Assembly: GCA_020342025.1 (NCBI GenBank)
Contig: CP070840.1
Location: 2,906,325-2,914,387 of the forward strand
Direction: 5' to 3'
Length of the DNA stretch: 8,063 nt
Source: Deltaproteobacteria bacterium
GTDB taxonomy: Bacteria; Desulfobacterota; DSM-4660; Desulfatiglandales; HGW-15
Under the pieces are notes generated by a model. The model saw nothing but the letters and a program-made list of their open reading frames with translations, did no database searches and was not told where the DNA came from. Both the position numbers and the translations under genes were made by a program. Of this stretch, positions 7,346 through 8,063 are shown piece after piece (position 1 is the stretch's first letter; every line of letters begins with the position of its first letter).

Positions 7346-7372
7346 TATAAAATCGCCCCCGGCGATTTTATA
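7346..7372 (+). terminator. Strong terminator-like hairpin after the usp gene
   Basis: TATAAAATCGCC-CCC-GGCGATTTTATA is a perfect 12-bp stem with a 3-nt loop, 10 nt after the usp stop codon. The T-run is inside the 3' arm rather than after it, so it is not a textbook intrinsic terminator and may act in both directions or protect the 3' end. The 5' arm is preceded by a copy of itself: ATAAAATCGC occurs at 7336-7345 and 7347-7356, giving two competing pairing partners. Confidence 0.55.
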
Positions 7373-7515
7373 AAACGTGGCTACGCCACTACAAAACGAA
7401 AAATATTTGAGGCGATAATAGAATATACATGATTATTAGCCTTCACCGCTGAGCCCGAAGAAAAACAAATATAGTAAAGAATTTTAGCAGCGAAGCGGCG
7501 TTTTATTAAATCATC
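7361..7515. repeat. Possible MITE-like or palindromic extragenic element with imperfect terminal inverted repeats
   Basis: The left end 7361-7391 and the reverse complement of 7485-7515 align with about 23 of 31 identities, including a perfect 8-bp ATAAAACG / CGTTTTAT (7370-7377 and 7499-7506). Each end also has its own palindrome: GTGGC-tac-GCCAC at 7377-7389 is perfect, and GCAGCGAAGCGGC at 7485-7497 is imperfect. The interior is AT-rich with no ORF. It fills most of the 216-nt gap between usp and the receiver gene. No transposase is nearby and no target duplication is clear, so a structured RNA or chance palindromes remain possible. Confidence 0.35.
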
Positions 7516-7534
7516 GAACAACGTGAGATGATTT
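7508..7534. repeat. Inverted repeat just upstream of the receiver gene, possible operator or leader hairpin
   Basis: AAATCATC-N11-GATGATTT is a perfect 8-bp inverted repeat ending 4 nt before the GGAGGGAG ribosome site (7538-7545) of the receiver gene. It could bind a regulator or form a hairpin that affects translation. Its left arm overlaps the right end of the repeat element at 7361-7515. Confidence 0.45.
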
Positions 7535-7552
7535 CATGGAGGGAGTTGAGAA

Positions 7553-7948
7553 ATGGCAAAAAAAAGAGTTCTGGTGGTGGATGATGAATTGGATATGAGA
7601 ACCTTTGTCGCCACGTTATTGGAAACAAGTGGTTTTAAACCCCTTGTGGCGGAAGATGGAATTCAGGGGTTGGAGATGGCCCGCAGAGACAAGCCCTCCC
7701 TGATCATCTTGGACATTATGATGCCAAGGGAGAGCGGAATCACCATGTACCGGTCACTGAAAAGTGATCCTTCCCTAAAGGATATACCCGTTATCATGCT
7801 CTCCGCACTCGCCAAAAAGACCTTCCTTCACTCGCAGAGCGTCCTGGATGCGTACAAGGAGGAAAAGATTCCAGAACCGGCCGCCTACATTGAAAAACCA
7901 CCAGAACCGGATGAACTCCTGGAAGCCATTGAAAATAGTCTAAAATAG
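7553..7948 (+). CDS. Stand-alone response regulator receiver domain (CheY/DivK-like)
   Basis: The 131 residues are one receiver domain with no output domain: acidic Asp10/Asp11, phospho-acceptor Asp54 in LILDIMMPRESG, Ser84 in the usual Thr/Ser position, and Lys115 in YIEKPPEPDEL. The segment between strands 4 and 5 (about 86-110, including KKTFLHSQSVLDAYKEEKIPEP) is longer than in CheY, which gives the surface used for partner contact an unusual extension. The ribosome site GGAGGGAG (7538-7545) is 7 nt upstream. Lacking DNA-binding sequence, it would act by protein contact, probably within the relay formed by the two kinases upstream. It has its own upstream palindromes and is likely a separate transcript from usp. 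Confidence 0.92.
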   Translation: MAKKRVLVVDDELDMRTFVATLLETSGFKPLVAEDGIQGLEMARRDKPSLIILDIMMPRESGITMYRSLKSDPSLKDIPVIMLSALAKKTFLHSQSVLDAYKEEKIPEPAAYIEKPPEPDELLEAIENSLK

Positions 7949-7991
7949 ATCGGTTGCAGCGCTCAACAGACCAACAGGGAATGGTCAAGGT

Positions 7992-8063
7992 ATGGCAAAA
8001 GAGACTGAGTCAAATGAAAAATTGGTTTTCTATGAGCAATTGTGGGCGCTGTTAGGTGATTTG
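7992..8063 (+). CDS. Start of a possible further gene, cut by the window edge
   Basis: An open frame begins with ATG at 7992 (MAKETESNEKL) and stays open for all 24 codons to the window end, continuing with a hydrophobic and aromatic stretch (VFYEQLWALLGDL). It is 43 nt after the receiver gene. The ribosome site is not clear: AGGGA at 7976-7980 is somewhat far and AAGG at 7987-7990 is too near. Too little is visible to name a family; given the neighbours another signalling protein is plausible. Confidence 0.45.
   Translation, partial: MAKETESNEKLVFYEQLWALLGDL

Noticed and set aside
7981..8055. ATG at 7981 opening a 24-codon ORF
   Set aside because: It ends at a TAG inside the window and the purine-rich sequence is directly adjacent, leaving no spacing; the overlapping frame from 7992 stays open.
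1..8063. CRISPR arrays, tRNA or rRNA genes, insertion sequences with transposase, sigma-54 promoter sites
   Set aside because: No regularly spaced repeats, tRNA-like cloverleaf, rRNA sequence, transposase motif or GG-N10-GC promoter signature was convincing on either strand by eye.

Overview
The window looks like chromosome from a sulfate-reducing or related anaerobic Desulfobacterota (deltaproteobacterial) bacterium. The reasons are a membrane cytochrome b plus HdrD/DsrK-type Fe-S protein pair of the Hmc/Tmc/DsrMK kind, a sensor kinase whose extracytoplasmic domain carries c-type heme motifs, moderate GC content, and what reads as a selenocysteine codon. No taxonomic marker gene is present, so this is an inference.

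Layout. Positions 1-686 (minus strand) hold most of an alpha/beta hydrolase that runs off the left edge and is crossed by one in-frame UGA. Positions 687-1211 are a long divergent intergenic region: its left part (about 700-820) is AT-rich with overlapping divergent promoter candidates and palindromes, and its right part holds only a doubtful 85-residue minus-strand ORF. All remaining genes are on the plus strand: cytochrome b (1212-1877), the Fe-S/CCG protein (1921-3225), a diheme-type sensor histidine kinase (3337-5613), a receiver-kinase protein overlapping it by one base (5613-6761), a UspA-type universal stress protein (6839-7336), a repeat-rich AT-rich gap (7337-7552), a stand-alone receiver (7553-7948) and the first 24 codons of a possible further gene (7992-8063).

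Main result. The Fe-S/CCG gene looks like two genes, 1921-2697 and about 2740-3225, but both halves are in the same frame and are separated only by a TGA at 2695-2697. Reading through it gives TE-U-GHAYR, in which the TGA sits on the Cys of the ECGHAYR-type motif of DsrK/HmcF/TmcB proteins. A perfect 8-bp hairpin (2713-2731) with a G-rich apex lies 23 nt downstream, as expected for a bacterial SECIS. I therefore annotate one 434-residue selenoprotein with Sec259. The hydrolase UGA (312-314) also has a perfect hairpin with a GG apex starting at the same +23 position. No Cys is known to me at that place, however, so a nonsense mutation is at least as likely.

How the genes may work together. The cytochrome b and the Fe-S protein would form a membrane redox module linking the quinone pool or periplasmic cytochromes to a cytoplasmic thiol/disulfide-type acceptor. 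The downstream kinase could sense periplasmic redox state through its hemes and pass phosphate to the receiver-kinase and receiver proteins. As I recall, the Tmc locus of Desulfovibrio vulgaris has a similar neighbourhood (sensor kinase, receivers, universal stress protein), which supports a functional link. No c-type cytochrome subunit and no DNA-binding output protein is in the window.
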